Of a DNA stretch of 64,000 nucleotides, positions 1-11,082 are shown piece after piece. A program made the translations under genes and the position numbers. Source of the DNA: Cavenderia fasciculata. Taxonomy: Eukaryota > Evosea > Eumycetozoa > Acytosteliales > Cavenderiaceae. The notes beneath the pieces are model-generated. The model was not told where the DNA came from, ran no database searches, and was given only the letters and a program-made list of their open reading frames with translations. Position 1 is the stretch's first letter. Each line of letters starts with the position of its first letter. The stretch is from the NCBI RefSeq assembly GCF_000203815.1, contig NW_004457624.1, forward strand, positions 992,001-1,056,000, in the 5' to 3' direction.

Positions 1-300
1 CAAACCGGTCAAGAATGGGTGATCGACCAAACGGGAAATTGCTATCAGACCGGACCAGACTACTGGAATCCACAATGCTGGGGTGACTCCTACGGTACCC
101 CCTTCGTATCAAACACCAACAACATGTTGACATTCTCCAACCCCTCCAACGGCTACACTGCCATCGTCGCCGAGAATGGTCTCCCCATGAAGATCGTCAT
201 GGAGTATTCAGGTCTTGTCATCTATTTCTATGAATCACAATCTTATATCTCTGACCCATCTGTTTTCAATTTACCAAAGATTTGCAAACAACAAGAATAA
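1..300 (+). CDS. 3' end of a small secreted-type protein, ependymin/LVN1.2-like tail (partial)
   Basis: The reading frame is open from base 1 to a TAA at 298-300, so this is the last 99 residues of a gene that starts left of the window. The peptide is Cys-, Tyr-, Trp- and Asn-rich, and it ends in VFNLPKICKQ. That ending resembles the (I/V)F-x-(V/L)P-x-x-C close of ependymin-related and LVN1.2-type extracellular proteins. Two further cysteines (in GNCYQ and NPQCW) fit a disulfide-bonded extracellular domain. The N-terminus, and so any signal peptide, is not visible. The family assignment rests only on the C-terminal motif and is tentative; that this is a real coding 3' exon is much surer. Confidence 0.55.
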   Translation, partial: QTGQEWVIDQTGNCYQTGPDYWNPQCWGDSYGTPFVSNTNNMLTFSNPSNGYTAIVAENGLPMKIVMEYSGLVIYFYESQSYISDPSVFNLPKICKQQE

Positions 301-551
301 ATAAAGTAAAAGTAAAAGTAAATAAAGTAATTTAAATTAAATTAAAAACTATCTAAAAAGGGGAAGGGGTGTTTGTTCAAGTTCATCATTTCTTTTTTTC
401 TTTTTCTTTTTTTTAATCATTATTATTCGAACGAGAGATCGTACATACATACATACATACATATATATATATATATATTTGTTTCCCTCTACATCTTTAT
501 TATTCATCATCATCATCATCATCTTCTTCTACACAGAGTTCAAACTCTTGT
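301..551. other. AT-rich intergenic spacer with simple repeats
   Basis: This holds the 3' flank of the preceding gene and the leader of the ILEI-array gene. It contains a run of CATA units turning into (AT)n at about 445-478 and a short (CAT)n tract at about 505-525. An open frame across 373-564 is only low-complexity Phe/Tyr/His and begins at TTG, so I do not call it a gene. Confidence 0.6.
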
Positions 552-1608
552 ATGCAAACAATGAATGTAAACCCAGTAACTCTGGTGGCACGGAACAAGA
601 CACAATCACTATTCGATTTTCAAGGTCGAAATTGTATTGGTATGAATGATCTTTTCATAGACTCTGGTATCAATCTATGGATTTTAGATCCGTACAACCC
701 TATCTTTGAATGGGCTGGCTTTCCTTTTCACTTTTACAACTATCCTCATGCACCAGAACAAATGAACGAGTTTGTTAAAATGGTTGATTCAATCTCTGCA
801 GGTATGCAAGTGATAGTCATGGTATACGATGGATTTCTACCATCAATGCTAGATACCCTTCTACCAGCCTTTCAATCTATTGGGTCACTCTGGTTCCAAG
901 AAGCTCAACACTATCAAAAGTATTGTATGGTTGGTCGAAAGGGTGGTGCCGCTCGTGAAGCCTATGGAGATGACCGGTTAAACTTGGGAGACATACGAGT
1001 CAAAGGTTACTTTACAGGATACAATGGCGTCGAAAATGGATCCGTGACCTTGGAGTATGACGTCTCTGGCCGAGTTAAAAAGATCACCAATATGATGCAA
1101 TATCCTAATAATTATTCCGAGGTCACTCTCGGTGATTTAAGAGACACTGAGAATTATTGCACTCGTAGTTTCAAGTCTATCAATCTCTGGACCTTTCAAG
1201 CTCATTCATATAGTATGTTTGACTCTAATGATGACCCCAATGAACCAAAAGCTCTACAAATCATGTTAGAATGCTTGGAGAAAGGTACAAGGTTTATTCT
1301 ATTTACTGATGGATCCGATCGGTTCAATTTTACACCCGAAACAAGAGATCTTTTAAAGAGTTGGGGAAGCAAGGAAATAGATCATTACAACGTCGTCGGT
1401 GGTCCACATGCTGGAGATGGTGGTCATTTCATATATTGTATTTCATCAAAGGTTGGATCAACAAAGAACTTTATCGAGATTCTAACATCGGATGCTTGCT
1501 CAATGTCATTCATTATGCCAAAAGACACTTCCTCAATGTCACAAGTAATCGTAGGCAATGAAATCATCGAAAAGAATATTAAAGTGGTTTCAAATTCACA
1601 ACAACAGC

Positions 1609-1642
<34 letters not shown>

Positions 1643-4467
1643 GCAACAACAACAACAACAACAACAACAATATGATGGCTTTGTGATGCAAGCATTCAAC
1701 GAGGTCACTGGTCAAGAATATTTTACAAAATCATATGACGTCTCTTTATGCAAACCAAATGAAGCGATTCGTATGATACAAGATATTCTCGATCTCTCGA
1801 TTGGGACAGTCGTCACAATTACACTCGGCAAGCCAAGCATTACATTTGAATATGGTATGACCGACAACCTATTATTTGCAATGTCAACTGTTGGAGCTTC
1901 CCGTGTGACCCAGATCAATCGAACCACTTCGTATTCTCTGATTGGTAGAAAGGGGTCAAGACCAGCATCATCTTTTGAACAAGTTGGCCAGTATCCAATA
2001 AGCTTGTACTCTACCTTTGTTCCAAAAGTTGTTAAATCTTTTATTGAAATTCAAGTTGACTCTCATGCTGTAAGTAGAAATCTAAATTGAAATATATATC
2101 AAATGGTATGAATATATGTTAACCTAAAAATACAATTATTTTTTTTATTTGAATTCATAGGTTACAGGAACTATTGTTGCGGGATCTTCAAGCTTTAAAA
2201 TCAATGGTATTGATGTTCCTCAGATTCAAAGGGTCGGTATCAATATGATGATTATCAATCCGTTGAATGGTGTAATTCAAGAAATGTTAAATTATAACAC
2301 TGAAAACAATGCCAACCATACACTAAACCTTATTGCAAAATTAAAAGCATTGCCCCATAATACTATTGTGGCCATATCGGCTGTTGGTGATGCTTCCCGT
2401 CACCTTCAAACTGCCTTACCCTATTTTGAAGAATACCTTGGAAGTTGCCAATTCAAATCATTTACATTTCCCAAATCGTATTGTATTGTAGCAGCTGTAG
2501 GAGAGGGTATTTCAGCAGCCGATAGATTAGTCAGTGAGTGTCTGTCGTCTGGCCTCAACGATCCTTCATCGTGTCTGACAAGATACCCAATCAAATCGTT
2601 GTTTGAAACCACCACGTCGCCAGGTATCAATTTCAGTGTCACATCAAAGGGTGGAACTGACGGATCATGCAAAATCACAATCAATGGAAAGACGAGAGCT
2701 TCAGCCAACACCCAAACCTATTCGCCAGGTATCAATGTTATTTATGCCTCACCCGATTTAAAATATATCTCTTATGCATTGTACGACGACTCTGTCAATG
2801 GTGGATGGACACAGTTTTTGAACGATGTTGGTAATATACAAAACGGAACGTTTGTATTGGTTGCAATCAACCAACATATGCCACCATGTAAAACCAATGA
2901 GAAGAAAATGGTATTCTCTCTTATCGGTGCTTCAAAATTCATATTGGTTCCAGATAATGCTTCGTATGCAGTGATTGGTATCAAGGGGTTCCCAGGATCA
3001 GCTCTTGAAAGATACTCTTTTTCATCGTCCCAAGTATGTGTTGCATCGTGGGAACCTGTCTCCTCATCACCCAATCTATTGCACGATACCTATCTCATCC
3101 CTCAAACCAACCAAACAATCTACTCGGTACCACTACTAGACATTTACTACCAAATGTGCACGCCAGTATCCGTGTTGGCCAAGACCAAAGCAATTGGAAA
3201 TGTCTACATCAACGAACCTGCAACCAATTGGAACTATCCTAGAGACCCAGTAGCACCTGGAAGAGTTGTCAAAGCATTGTTGATTGGGTCATTAAAAAAA
3301 AAGTCATTTGGTCTTAGAGGCAACCCAACATTTTCAGTCAACGACCATGCCAATGCTCTGGTCAATGGTGGATATGTCAAGAAAGAAAATATTCGTTTGT
3401 TGTCCAAGAGTTCAACACAATTGACTGAAAATGGTACCTTTGTTTGTGGTCCAAGTGCCAATTGCATTAGGGAGCAGATCAATGATTGGATGTTAAAAGA
3501 TTTGAAATCTGGTGACTCCCTTTACATTGCAATCGTTGGTAGAGGATTCAACAAGTCATCATCGATTGGAAACAAGTCTGCTGTCCGAACCGGGCTTGTC
3601 ACACTGGATGATACTCTCAAATCCTCAGATTATTCTATCACCTGGGATGATCTGTTGAATCTTTTCAATGTGGTTCCAAGTGGAGTCAATCTAACGTTTG
3701 TGATAGACTGCCGCAATGCATCAACCTTTACCAATTCAATTGGTAATATGTCGTATAAAAACAATTGCGTTGTCTATTTATCATCTTTTACCACACCAAC
3801 AATCAAACTTTCAAAAACCAATTCTTTTCTACCCATTTTCACCAGTGTGCTCCAACAAGCAAAGGACTCTTCATCCACCTCACCTCTAACCTACAGAGAC
3901 ATTCTCATCAAGGTGCAATTACAACTACCATCAGCAGCAATGTGGATTGCCGGTGGAGACATTGGAAACTATTTATTCAACACTCTTCCATCCCAACCTT
4001 CTTTGGTTGGAGTAAATATGTATGTGGCAGATACACCAGACAGTCAACCACCTCGATTCTTATATTCAACCAATATAATGTCGAATGATCACTATTGGAG
4101 GTTTAGTGAAGCTGTGTGGCAAGCATACCCACCAAACGTCGGGGAAGGAGTTCCTGTTTACCAATTCTCTATTCTCGATCGACCAGTCACAAACGGAAAT
4201 GAAACGTACTCTTACGATTACAGTCTTCTCGAAGTGCATGAAAGAGATCCATTGACAAACCTTGAATGGACACCTACTGGATCTGTTTGGAGAGCGTATG
4301 ATTCACCAAACGTAATTGCTGGTCTTTCACCGGTGTATCGATTCTATAAAGATTCGACCATTAGAAGATACGCCTATTCTCTCTCAAATTATTATAATGG
4401 CTCTGGTTGGACCTTGGACCCTGTCAACCCAATCAGTTTTTATGTCATAAAATTACAAAGAATATAA
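552..4467 (+). CDS. Multi-ILEI (FAM3-like) protein with degenerate metacaspase domain and DUF5648-like tail
   Basis: There are two exons, 552-2069 and 2161-4467 (intron 2070-2160, GTAAGT...ATAG, phase 0), giving about 1274 residues with no signal peptide or membrane segment. Five repeats of the ILEI/FAM3-type pattern can be seen: hydrophobic GINLW or GINVIY strand, helix, a VIVMVYD-type strand, LPAFQSIGS helix, then YCMVGRKGG. They lie at roughly residues 30-150, 165-310, 375-495, 500-640 and 665-800, separated by a poly-Gln tract at about 351-374. Residues about 877-1100 match a metacaspase p20 (KALLIGS, SGDSLYIAIVGRG, PSGVNLTFVIDC), but the His-Gly position reads GRG and the usual DCCHSG reads DCRNAS, so the catalytic dyad looks lost. 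The last 150 residues carry VYRFY...GW repeats like DUF5648. Role unknown. In animals ILEI modules occur in FAM3 cytokine-like proteins, POMGNT1 and CEMIP, where they bind ligands. The start is the first ATG in frame. Confidence 0.8.
1602..1671 (+). repeat. CAA/CAG trinucleotide repeat encoding poly-Gln
   Basis: About 23 CAA codons with occasional CAG encode a poly-Gln linker between the second and third ILEI-like modules. Such homopolymers are typical of dictyostelid proteins and mark a disordered linker. Confidence 0.9.
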
Positions 4468-4651
4468 TATAATAGGGTAAGTAAGTATTATAAATAAATA
4501 AATAGAAATTCTCCAATATTTATAATACTATTTATTTATTTATTATTTATATATTTATTTATTTATTTATTTATTAATTAATTTTTTTTTTTTCCATACT
4601 TTATAGATAAAAGAAATATTTATTATACACAATGTCACTGATCTCTAGAGT
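4468..4651. other. Convergent 3' flanks with ATTT repeats
   Basis: This short spacer lies between the end of the ILEI-array gene and the 3' end of the opposite-strand acidic ORF. It is nearly pure A/T, with a TTTA tandem stretch at about 4528-4575, and holds likely polyadenylation signals for both sides. No gene is seen. Confidence 0.5.
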
Positions 4652-4990
4652 TTATTGTTTTGATTTCTTTCTCTGTTCAATGATAAATTCGATATCTTGG
4701 TCTGATAATTCTTCAATTCCTACTCTCATTCTTTCAAGAATGGATTGTAGTCTTTGATCAGGATCTATATTGTCGGTATGAGAGTCTGGACTTAGAGTCT
4801 CTCCAACCACTACAGGCAACCCTTTATCTTCCTCTTCCTCTTCTTCCTCCTCCTCTTCCTCCTCCTCCTCCTCTTCCTCTTCACCATCTTCCTCCTCTTC
4901 TTCCTCTTCTTCTTCCTCCTCTTCACCATCTTCAATTTCTCGGATTGTGGCAGATGATTTAATGGCAGGAAGAATCCAACTAGTTTTCAT
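4652..4990 (-). CDS. Acidic low-complexity protein, unknown
   Basis: From the ATG at 4990 this encodes about 112 residues: MKTSWILPAIKSS, then a Glu run of roughly 45 residues, then a predicted amphipathic helix at the C-terminus (QRLQSILERMRVGIEEL) ending in basic RKKSKQ. The frame is open back to 5080, but there it has no ATG and overlaps the end of the neighbouring pseudogene, so the internal ATG was chosen. The Glu tract comes from a CTT/CTC microsatellite on the plus strand, which could also produce an open frame by chance. The non-repetitive C-terminal 45 residues argue for a real or recently real gene. I do not recognise the family. Confidence 0.35.
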   Translation of the reverse strand: MKTSWILPAIKSSATIREIEDGEEEEEEEEEEEEDGEEEEEEEEEEEEEEEEEEDKGLPVVVGETLSPDSHTDNIDPDQRLQSILERMRVGIEELSDQDIEFIIEQRKKSKQ

Positions 4991-5058
4991 TTTCTTTTCC
5001 TTTTCCTTTTCCTTTTCCACCTTTGCCTCCTCCTCCACTGCAAGTGGATTTGGATTGT

Positions 5059-6415
5059 TCAATCTTTCATGGTGAGACAAATCTTAATATATCTCGGTGA
5101 ACCACCTTATGTTCCTTTAAACTCGTCTTTGCAATCCACTCCACACACTGCAGCATTCTTGACACCACTACAGCTATATTTAATGGTGGTGTTTAAAAGA
5201 AAGGCCAATTTTTTGACCAATGAAAAGTAGCCTGGATCAAGCCACAATCCAACATTGCCACCTGGCACACTCCTAGACGACTAATCTCGGACACCATCAA
5301 GTCGGTCAATTTCATGCTTTGGACAGTGATGTAATTGACGGTCGAATCGCGGTGAGGAATGCTCTTTGTCCAATCAATAAGGACAATGTTGTAGGGAATG
5401 GTTCGTGATCGGGAAAACCATTCTCACCAACCACTTCAAAGGTGGTTTCTGTGGAGATATTGACATTGATCGCCAAGTCGAAACCACTGTTATCTTTGGC
5501 ACTGTGTCCCTCTCCACCAATGTCCAGATGCAGATTATAATTTTCTGCGATGGCCATTTTCTCTCGACCGATAAATCTATCAGGGTTGGTGGTGGCACGA
5601 TCGACCAACTTGACCTTTGAAATGTGAGTCAAGTACTTCTCCGGTTATAGGATCGATTTTGAATATGGGAAGGAGATCGGAACCTATTGGGAACAAGTGG
5701 AATGCCATTGCAGAGAAAGAAATCAGCAATATAGGTGCACCATCTACAACTTGGATCACTTGGGTACGAGATGCTGTTGCGGGATCGCCTGCATTTGAAA
5801 TAGTGGCATGGTTGGTCACTGAACATAACTGTAATGGTTGTTTGATTGTTGAACATATTTTGAATTGAATATAGGAATATATGAGAGTGTTCCACTTCCA
5901 GTACCCTTGCTTCCAGTTGGTGATTTATCCAAGAGATCACGATCCACTGGCCAATACCCAACCAAACCAGCTTCGTTGCCTTCAACCATATTAAACATTG
6001 TGTTTGTGACTTGTTGTTGAGTTATAGCAGTGTTCCATATGGTTATATCCTCCATCTCTCCTATGAATTGAGCAGGGGTATGATAGCTGTTTCCAAAATA
6101 GATTTGTTGAGGGGTATTCCTAGGGTTGGAAATTGATTGATGCCGCTTTGACTTGAACTTCAAAACGGTAGTTTTCCATCACCTCTGTCTTTGATCTAAG
6201 ATGGTATTTTGAATATCCTGTTTATCGGTGACTATAAGTCTTGAATCCAATTCAAATGCTTTGGGAGCATCTATTATTCTTTCAACATTGACTTGAATAA
6301 TTTGATCATTACATTCCAATTTAATATTCTTTTCACCAATATGACTACTGTATGATTTGGTTGATTGAGAGTTGATTACAACTTTGAAGATGCATGCTAT
6401 CAGATGGACTATCAT
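5059..6415 (-). pseudogene. Broken gene for a secreted LamG-type plus Rossmann-like (methyltransferase-like) dictyostelid protein
   Basis: Reading leftwards from an ATG at 6415, the frames give a hydrophobic start (MIVHLIACIFKVVIN, a possible signal peptide). A LamG/concanavalin-like segment follows (EMEDITIWNTAITQQQ, GLVGYWPVD) at about 6163-5816. Next come a linker with FKIDPITGEVLD and a Rossmann-like segment (NLHLDIGGEGHS, then SGFDLAINVNIS), and finally VQSMKLTDLMVSEI and GGNVGLWLDPGYFS near 5330-5180. These pieces lie in different frames with no splice signals between them: I count at least four frame breaks (near 6180, 5815, 5600 and 5350-5260). A TAA at about 5100 also interrupts the tail, which otherwise continues GGSPRYIKIC to 5059. 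It reads as a decayed host gene. The methyltransferase resemblance comes only from the DIGGEG glycine-rich motif. The segment order is clear and the molecular role is not. Confidence 0.7.
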
Positions 6416-6469
6416 AATCTCTGCAAATTGGAACCAAACATTGATTTAATTGACCAGTTATCAATGTTA

Positions 6470-6733
6470 TTAGTTTGACTCTCATTTGCTGAAGCTGCGT
6501 CTATTCCAGTTGCAATGGGTACTGCCTATGTTGTTCTAGTTAAAAAAGCAGGTATTGAACCATTCGAATCTATTCTTATCCATAATTCAACTGGTGGTGT
6601 CGGTCTGACAATGTTCAATCTCCTCAAACACCAACAACACACTGGCAAGGTGTTTGTGACAGTTGGATCAGATGAAAAGAAACAATATCTCGAACAACAA
6701 TACGGATCACTCATCACTGCCCTACTCTTTTAA
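6470..6733 (+). pseudogene. Fragment of a polyketide synthase enoyl-reductase domain
   Basis: The frame reads LSFAEAASIPVAMGTAYVVL, then ESILIHNSTGGVGLTMF, then GKVFVTVGSDEKKQYL and GSLI before a stop. This matches the NADPH-binding part of the medium-chain-reductase enoyl-reductase domain of dictyostelid type I polyketide synthases (the GGVGL glycine motif). Everything before and after is missing, and an in-frame stop lies just upstream at about 6476. A whole PKS is over 2500 residues, so this is a scrap and not a gene. It sits beside another pseudogene, suggesting that 4.6-6.8 kb collects debris. Confidence 0.72.
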
Positions 6734-6859
6734 AAATTAATTAATTTAGTTTTGGCGGTTCTTTTTAAAAATAAATAAAGATAAAATGAACTAGTTAAGG
6801 TAATTGATTCAGAGTTGTTTATGAAAGAGAGAGAGAGAGAGATATAAAGAGAGATAGAG

Positions 6860-9589
6860 ATGGAGGAATATTTAATAGGTGATTCAGGGTCTGATAAGAT
6901 CTTGAATTCACTGAGTAGAACGACTCAACCTATTCAATTCTTGGATGACTTTCAGAAACAATATGGTTTGAATAGAACTAATAAGTATCTTGCTCACAAC
7001 TATGACATTCACCATTCACAACCCTCCCTCTCCTCCTCCCCCTCCTCCTCTTATTCTTCTTCTTCATCATTTACATTTCATACTTATACCTACTTTACTA
7101 CCCTCAGTTCAACCAGCTTTAAAGTTATTAGATTTACACCAAATCGGTAGAAGTAATCTATACTCTCAATTACTTTCATTTCTAAGTGATGATTTATTGG
7201 TTAGAGTTAAATCAATGCATCCTAATGAGTACGAATATTATTATTATTATTATTACGACCGACTTAACTCAAAGAATCATTAGTTAACTAATTATTCTTT
7301 TATGTTTTAGAATGGAAGCATTATTAGATCAATCATTTCCATATATTAGTTTTGATGAATTAAAGGGTATACCTATGAACGTTATGAAGTTAATGCCTGA
7401 AGTACCTTATAGATTCTTAAAGAAATTATCCGAAACTCCTGAATTATATGAAGTATGTAAACAACAACAATTCATATATATTATGGATATATTAACCTTT
7501 TAGTTCTATTTCTTTTAGCAATGTCCAATCGAAGTTAAAAGACAAATATGGTTAATTAATGAAACATTATTTAGAGAGAAATTGTTACCATTGATCATGC
7601 AATATGTAGACGATCCTTATTTGTTTCATGAATTGAATGAAATGATTGTCGAGACACATGTCTTGCCCTCAAAGAGACGTGAAAACAATACAATCCTCAA
7701 AGAGATTGCATCGTTGATTGGAAAGTCACTGAAACTGTACAACGGAGCCATATCATTTATCAGACAACTGTTTACCGAGCTCGAGAATGTCGCAGCACTG
7801 TGCACCCTTCGTGCAGACCTGTTGATGTTGTTCCACGACAATGGAGTATCAGAGATATACGACCACGACCGTGCACATAGCATTGCTTGGTGCGTCGACG
7901 CGTGCATGAGAGAGAATATAGTGGATTTGCGTCGTGTCAAGGAGATACAAGGATACTTTCAAGAGATTGGTAATCACGGTGGCGTGGTACTGGCCGATAT
8001 TGCAATGGTGTTTGCTAATCCGTTTGCATTACACTGTCTGCTTCGAAACGTGTTGATGCAGCTCACCGAGGTGGTCAGAAGAAAACAGGTGCCCAAGGAA
8101 GACGAAAACATCAAATACATAACATTCCTAATGACACTGGCAACACGGTCACATGAAATGGTCAGAGAACAGAAATACAAAATACCGCATGTCAAGAAAC
8201 AGGTATTTAACAACTTTTATCCCATCGTTGCAGCACAGCTAGTCGATGATTACAACAGAGAACGTGAGGCTATTAGACAAGCTTCCATCCCTCCCCCAAC
8301 AGCTGCAGACGCACCTCAAGCATCCGTCTCTGCCATTCCAGCCTCCACTGGGTCATCTATCATCCTTACAACTACTTCTACAGTAACAACGCCACAACAA
8401 AAATCAGATAAAATAGAATTGGATGAAGTTGATGATGTAGATCTAAATTTACCATCACTATTTTTGAATAATTCTTTATGTAAAAAAGTATGTAAAAAGT
8501 GAATCAACAAAGTCATTGATCAATCAACAACAAAGTTTTAACTAAACCTATTTTTTTATATATCTAAATTAGATTTTATTTACTTATATTATTAAAAAAG
8601 TATCGGATAGGGATACATTGGTAGTTTATAAATATCTAAGATTTATTTCGCAAAATGATCACGATGAAGAAGGATTGAGTGTATTAATAGGAGAGACATC
8701 GTTTATTCAATCTTTGGTGACCCAAGTATTGACAGCCAAGGATCCAAAAATATCATTTATCGTAGTAGAAGAATTTCTTTTAAAATATAAACATATTCCA
8801 TTTATTTTAAAACAAATATTAAGATATTTATTAGAAGTATGTTAAAAAAAAAGAAAAAAAAAGAAAAGACAAATTTAATTAATTTTATTATTTTTTTTTT
8901 TAACTCTCTCTTTATAGAGTTATTCAAGATTAAATCAAAGAGAATTTAGTATTATTGTTCAAAGATTATTTACAATTGATTCACAACAACAAACATTATC
9001 AAATTATACAACGAAAATGGTAGATGAATTGACTTCAATGACCAAAACATTTTTGGACAAGGCTGGAACACGTCTAAACGATCGAAATGTGCCATTACTT
9101 TTGGATTTTATAAAGATGTTGGCAGCACAAAAACCATCGTCGCTTACCATTGTCATACCACCACCTTCACATGACAATGAGGAAGATGCCGACGATGACA
9201 ATGACTTTGAATCATCGATGGACGTTGACGTGGGTGGTTCTCTAACAAATTCTAGTTCAAATGTTGCATTGGTATCAAGTCCAACAAACAAAAATATACA
9301 AAATAGTCCAACCAATGTAACTACTCCAATTAGAGGACCAAGTTTTTTAGATACCAATACCAATACAAATACCAATACCAATACTAGTACCACCAATACT
9401 ACTCCCCCAGCAACATCAACAACAACTACTACATCAACTACAACCACTAATACTTCTGCAACATCTTCTACTCCTCCAGTCTCTTCTTCTTCTTCTTCAT
9501 CATCTTCTTCATCTTCTTCATCGTCTACTTCAAATACAATAATCAATAATAATAGTCCAACAGAAGATGTAAATATTATGGACGAATAG
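6860..9589 (+). CDS. nelfB: Negative elongation factor B (NELF-B/COBRA1) homologue
   Basis: NELF-B is a HEAT-like subunit of the NELF complex, which with DSIF holds RNA polymerase II in promoter-proximal pause. Matching features are the PIQFLDDFQKQYG start, the diagnostic VQPALKLLDLH segment, then FLSDDLLVRV and VPYRFLKKLSETPELYE. A long helical body follows (PIEVKRQIWLINETLF, FHELNEMIVETH, LCTLRADLLMLFHD). Clear exons are about 7108-7228, 7311-7452, 7519-8487, 8573-8836 and 8918-9589, each joined in phase. The first exon starts at 6860, but its join is unresolved: GTATCT at 6985 with the only acceptor (7107) leaves the wrong phase, and GTTTGA near 6966 keeps phase but is a weak donor. The last exon adds an acidic, then Asn/Thr/Ser-rich tail not found in animal NELF-B. 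Total is about 758 residues. Confidence 0.85.
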
Positions 9590-10656
9590 GTAAACAACAC
9601 ATGTGGAAATGTAATAATAAAAAAAAAACAATTACATTTACCGTGAATCTATGACCAATTTATCATTTTAGGTACAAGAGAAGATATATTTTAAAAGGTC
9701 AAATTAGAATTCATCATTATTAGATTAACAAGGGACAATCCAAAAAATATAGAAAATTAGAAAAATAGATATCTAAATAGATTGGTATGTCCTTCCTCTT
9801 TTACTACCCTTTTAAATCTAAAATTGGAAAGATTTACGGGTTTTTTGTCTTTTCTTTTTTTGATCCACTTTAACTTCGAAATTTGGTCTATGGAGTGGTA
9901 CATTTGCGTGTAAACATTAACAAAAAATGGAAAATTGGAAAAATGGAAAATATTAAAAAAGAATTTTCATAGTTTTTTAGACCCACCCACCATGACCTTT
10001 GTATTATACTCAAGATCTATGACCAACCCCTTGTTGTTCATATTTGGACAATGAAAGAAAAACAATTGAAAATTTTTAAAAAAAGAGAGAAATTGCATGG
10101 TGGAGCCTTGTCGGACTGCAGACCATACTATAGTTTTTCAGAGTTTAAAATAATCGCATCGTCCAATCCGATTTAAACATTTAATAAGTGGAAACAATTA
10201 GATGAAAAAAATAATATTAAAAATAAATAAATAAAAAAAAAAAAACTATACAAACAAATCTACTTATTATTTTGTGTTGTTGAGAGAGAACTATTATTAT
10301 CATCTTTAATGAGCAAAAAAACAAAAAACATAAGTTGTAATATATCATAAAACATTCATTATTTTAATCTGTTATTTCAACCAACTTCCCTTCCTTTCCA
10401 TTCCTTTCATCACACTCGATAACAGATTTTAACAACAATAACAACAACAATCAATTTTATTGAATTTAAATAATAAATAAATCCAAGTTTTTTTTTAAAT
10501 ATATAGATACTCAACCTAATTGACTAAAATAATAATAATTCAACTATATATCTTAGAGTCAAAAACAATAATTATTCAATATAGTTTAAAAAAGGTAGAA
10601 TAATCAGAAACCAGTATATTTAGAAATTCAGTATATATCTTTCCTAATTTCTTTTC

Positions 10657-10906
10657 ATGGTAAGTAAAATCTACAAATACAAAAGATTTTTTTTTTATAT
10701 TAGCAATCACCCCCATTTCTTTTTTGCACAATTGCATGTTCACCACACATACTCTCTTTCTATTTCTATTTTCAATCCAATACTTTACGATTCAATTTTA
10801 CCCCACTCTCCCCACACACACTCACAAGTCAACGAGGTCAACTCTTTGGGTATCTGGAAATTGGTTTCAACGACTAATTCCAATTCGTTGGTTGGATGAG
10901 CTATAA
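10657..10906 (+). other. Candidate tiny spliced ORF or 5'-leader exon (ATG then intron, then 25 codons)
   Basis: The ATG at 10657-10659 is followed at once by GTAAGT, a perfect donor. After a long pyrimidine tract, a CACAAG acceptor ends at about 10828. Splicing these gives a 26-residue peptide, MSTRSTLWVSGNWFQ then RLIPIRWLDEL, with three tryptophans, stopping at 10906. The same ATG-only first exon is used by the eS27 gene at 40734 in this window. It could be a micro-protein gene, an upstream ORF in the leader of the cyclin gene at 11716, or chance. There is no homology to support it. Confidence 0.25.
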
Positions 10907-10960
10907 GTTGTAATACTACTATTGCTAGCGACTCCTCACCATTCAATTTCCATTTTTTTA

Positions 10961-11082
10961 GTGTCTGTCATTTGTATGCATGGAGGGAATTATCCCGCAT
11001 TCTCTCTTGCCGGCGTCGTCTCTCTTACCACAAATCTCTATTATGCCCAACATGGGATAGGACTGGTTATGTGACAGACAGA
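10961..11082. ncRNA. Possible structured noncoding RNA
   Basis: Within AT-rich DNA this block is clearly GC-richer and has no open frame. TGTCTGTCA at 10962-10970 pairs perfectly with TGACAGACA at 11072-11080. Inside lie GGGAATTATCCC (a short hairpin near 10985) and CCCAACATGGG (another near 11046). I do not find the diagnostic cores of U1, U2, U4, U5, U6, U3, SRP or RNase P RNA, nor the CCTTACAGCAA tail of dictyostelid class I RNAs. Strand is unknown. It could equally be a regulatory element for the cyclin gene. Confidence 0.25.

Noticed and set aside
373-564. Open frame with Phe/Tyr/His-rich peptide
   Set aside because: It begins at TTG and consists of simple-repeat translation (CATA and CAT repeats); it overlaps the true start of the ILEI-array gene.
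9004-9600. 198-codon antisense frame opposite NELF-B
   Set aside because: Its Asp/Glu/Val runs are the mirror of the Asn/Thr/Ser-rich NELF-B tail; it lacks an independent signal.
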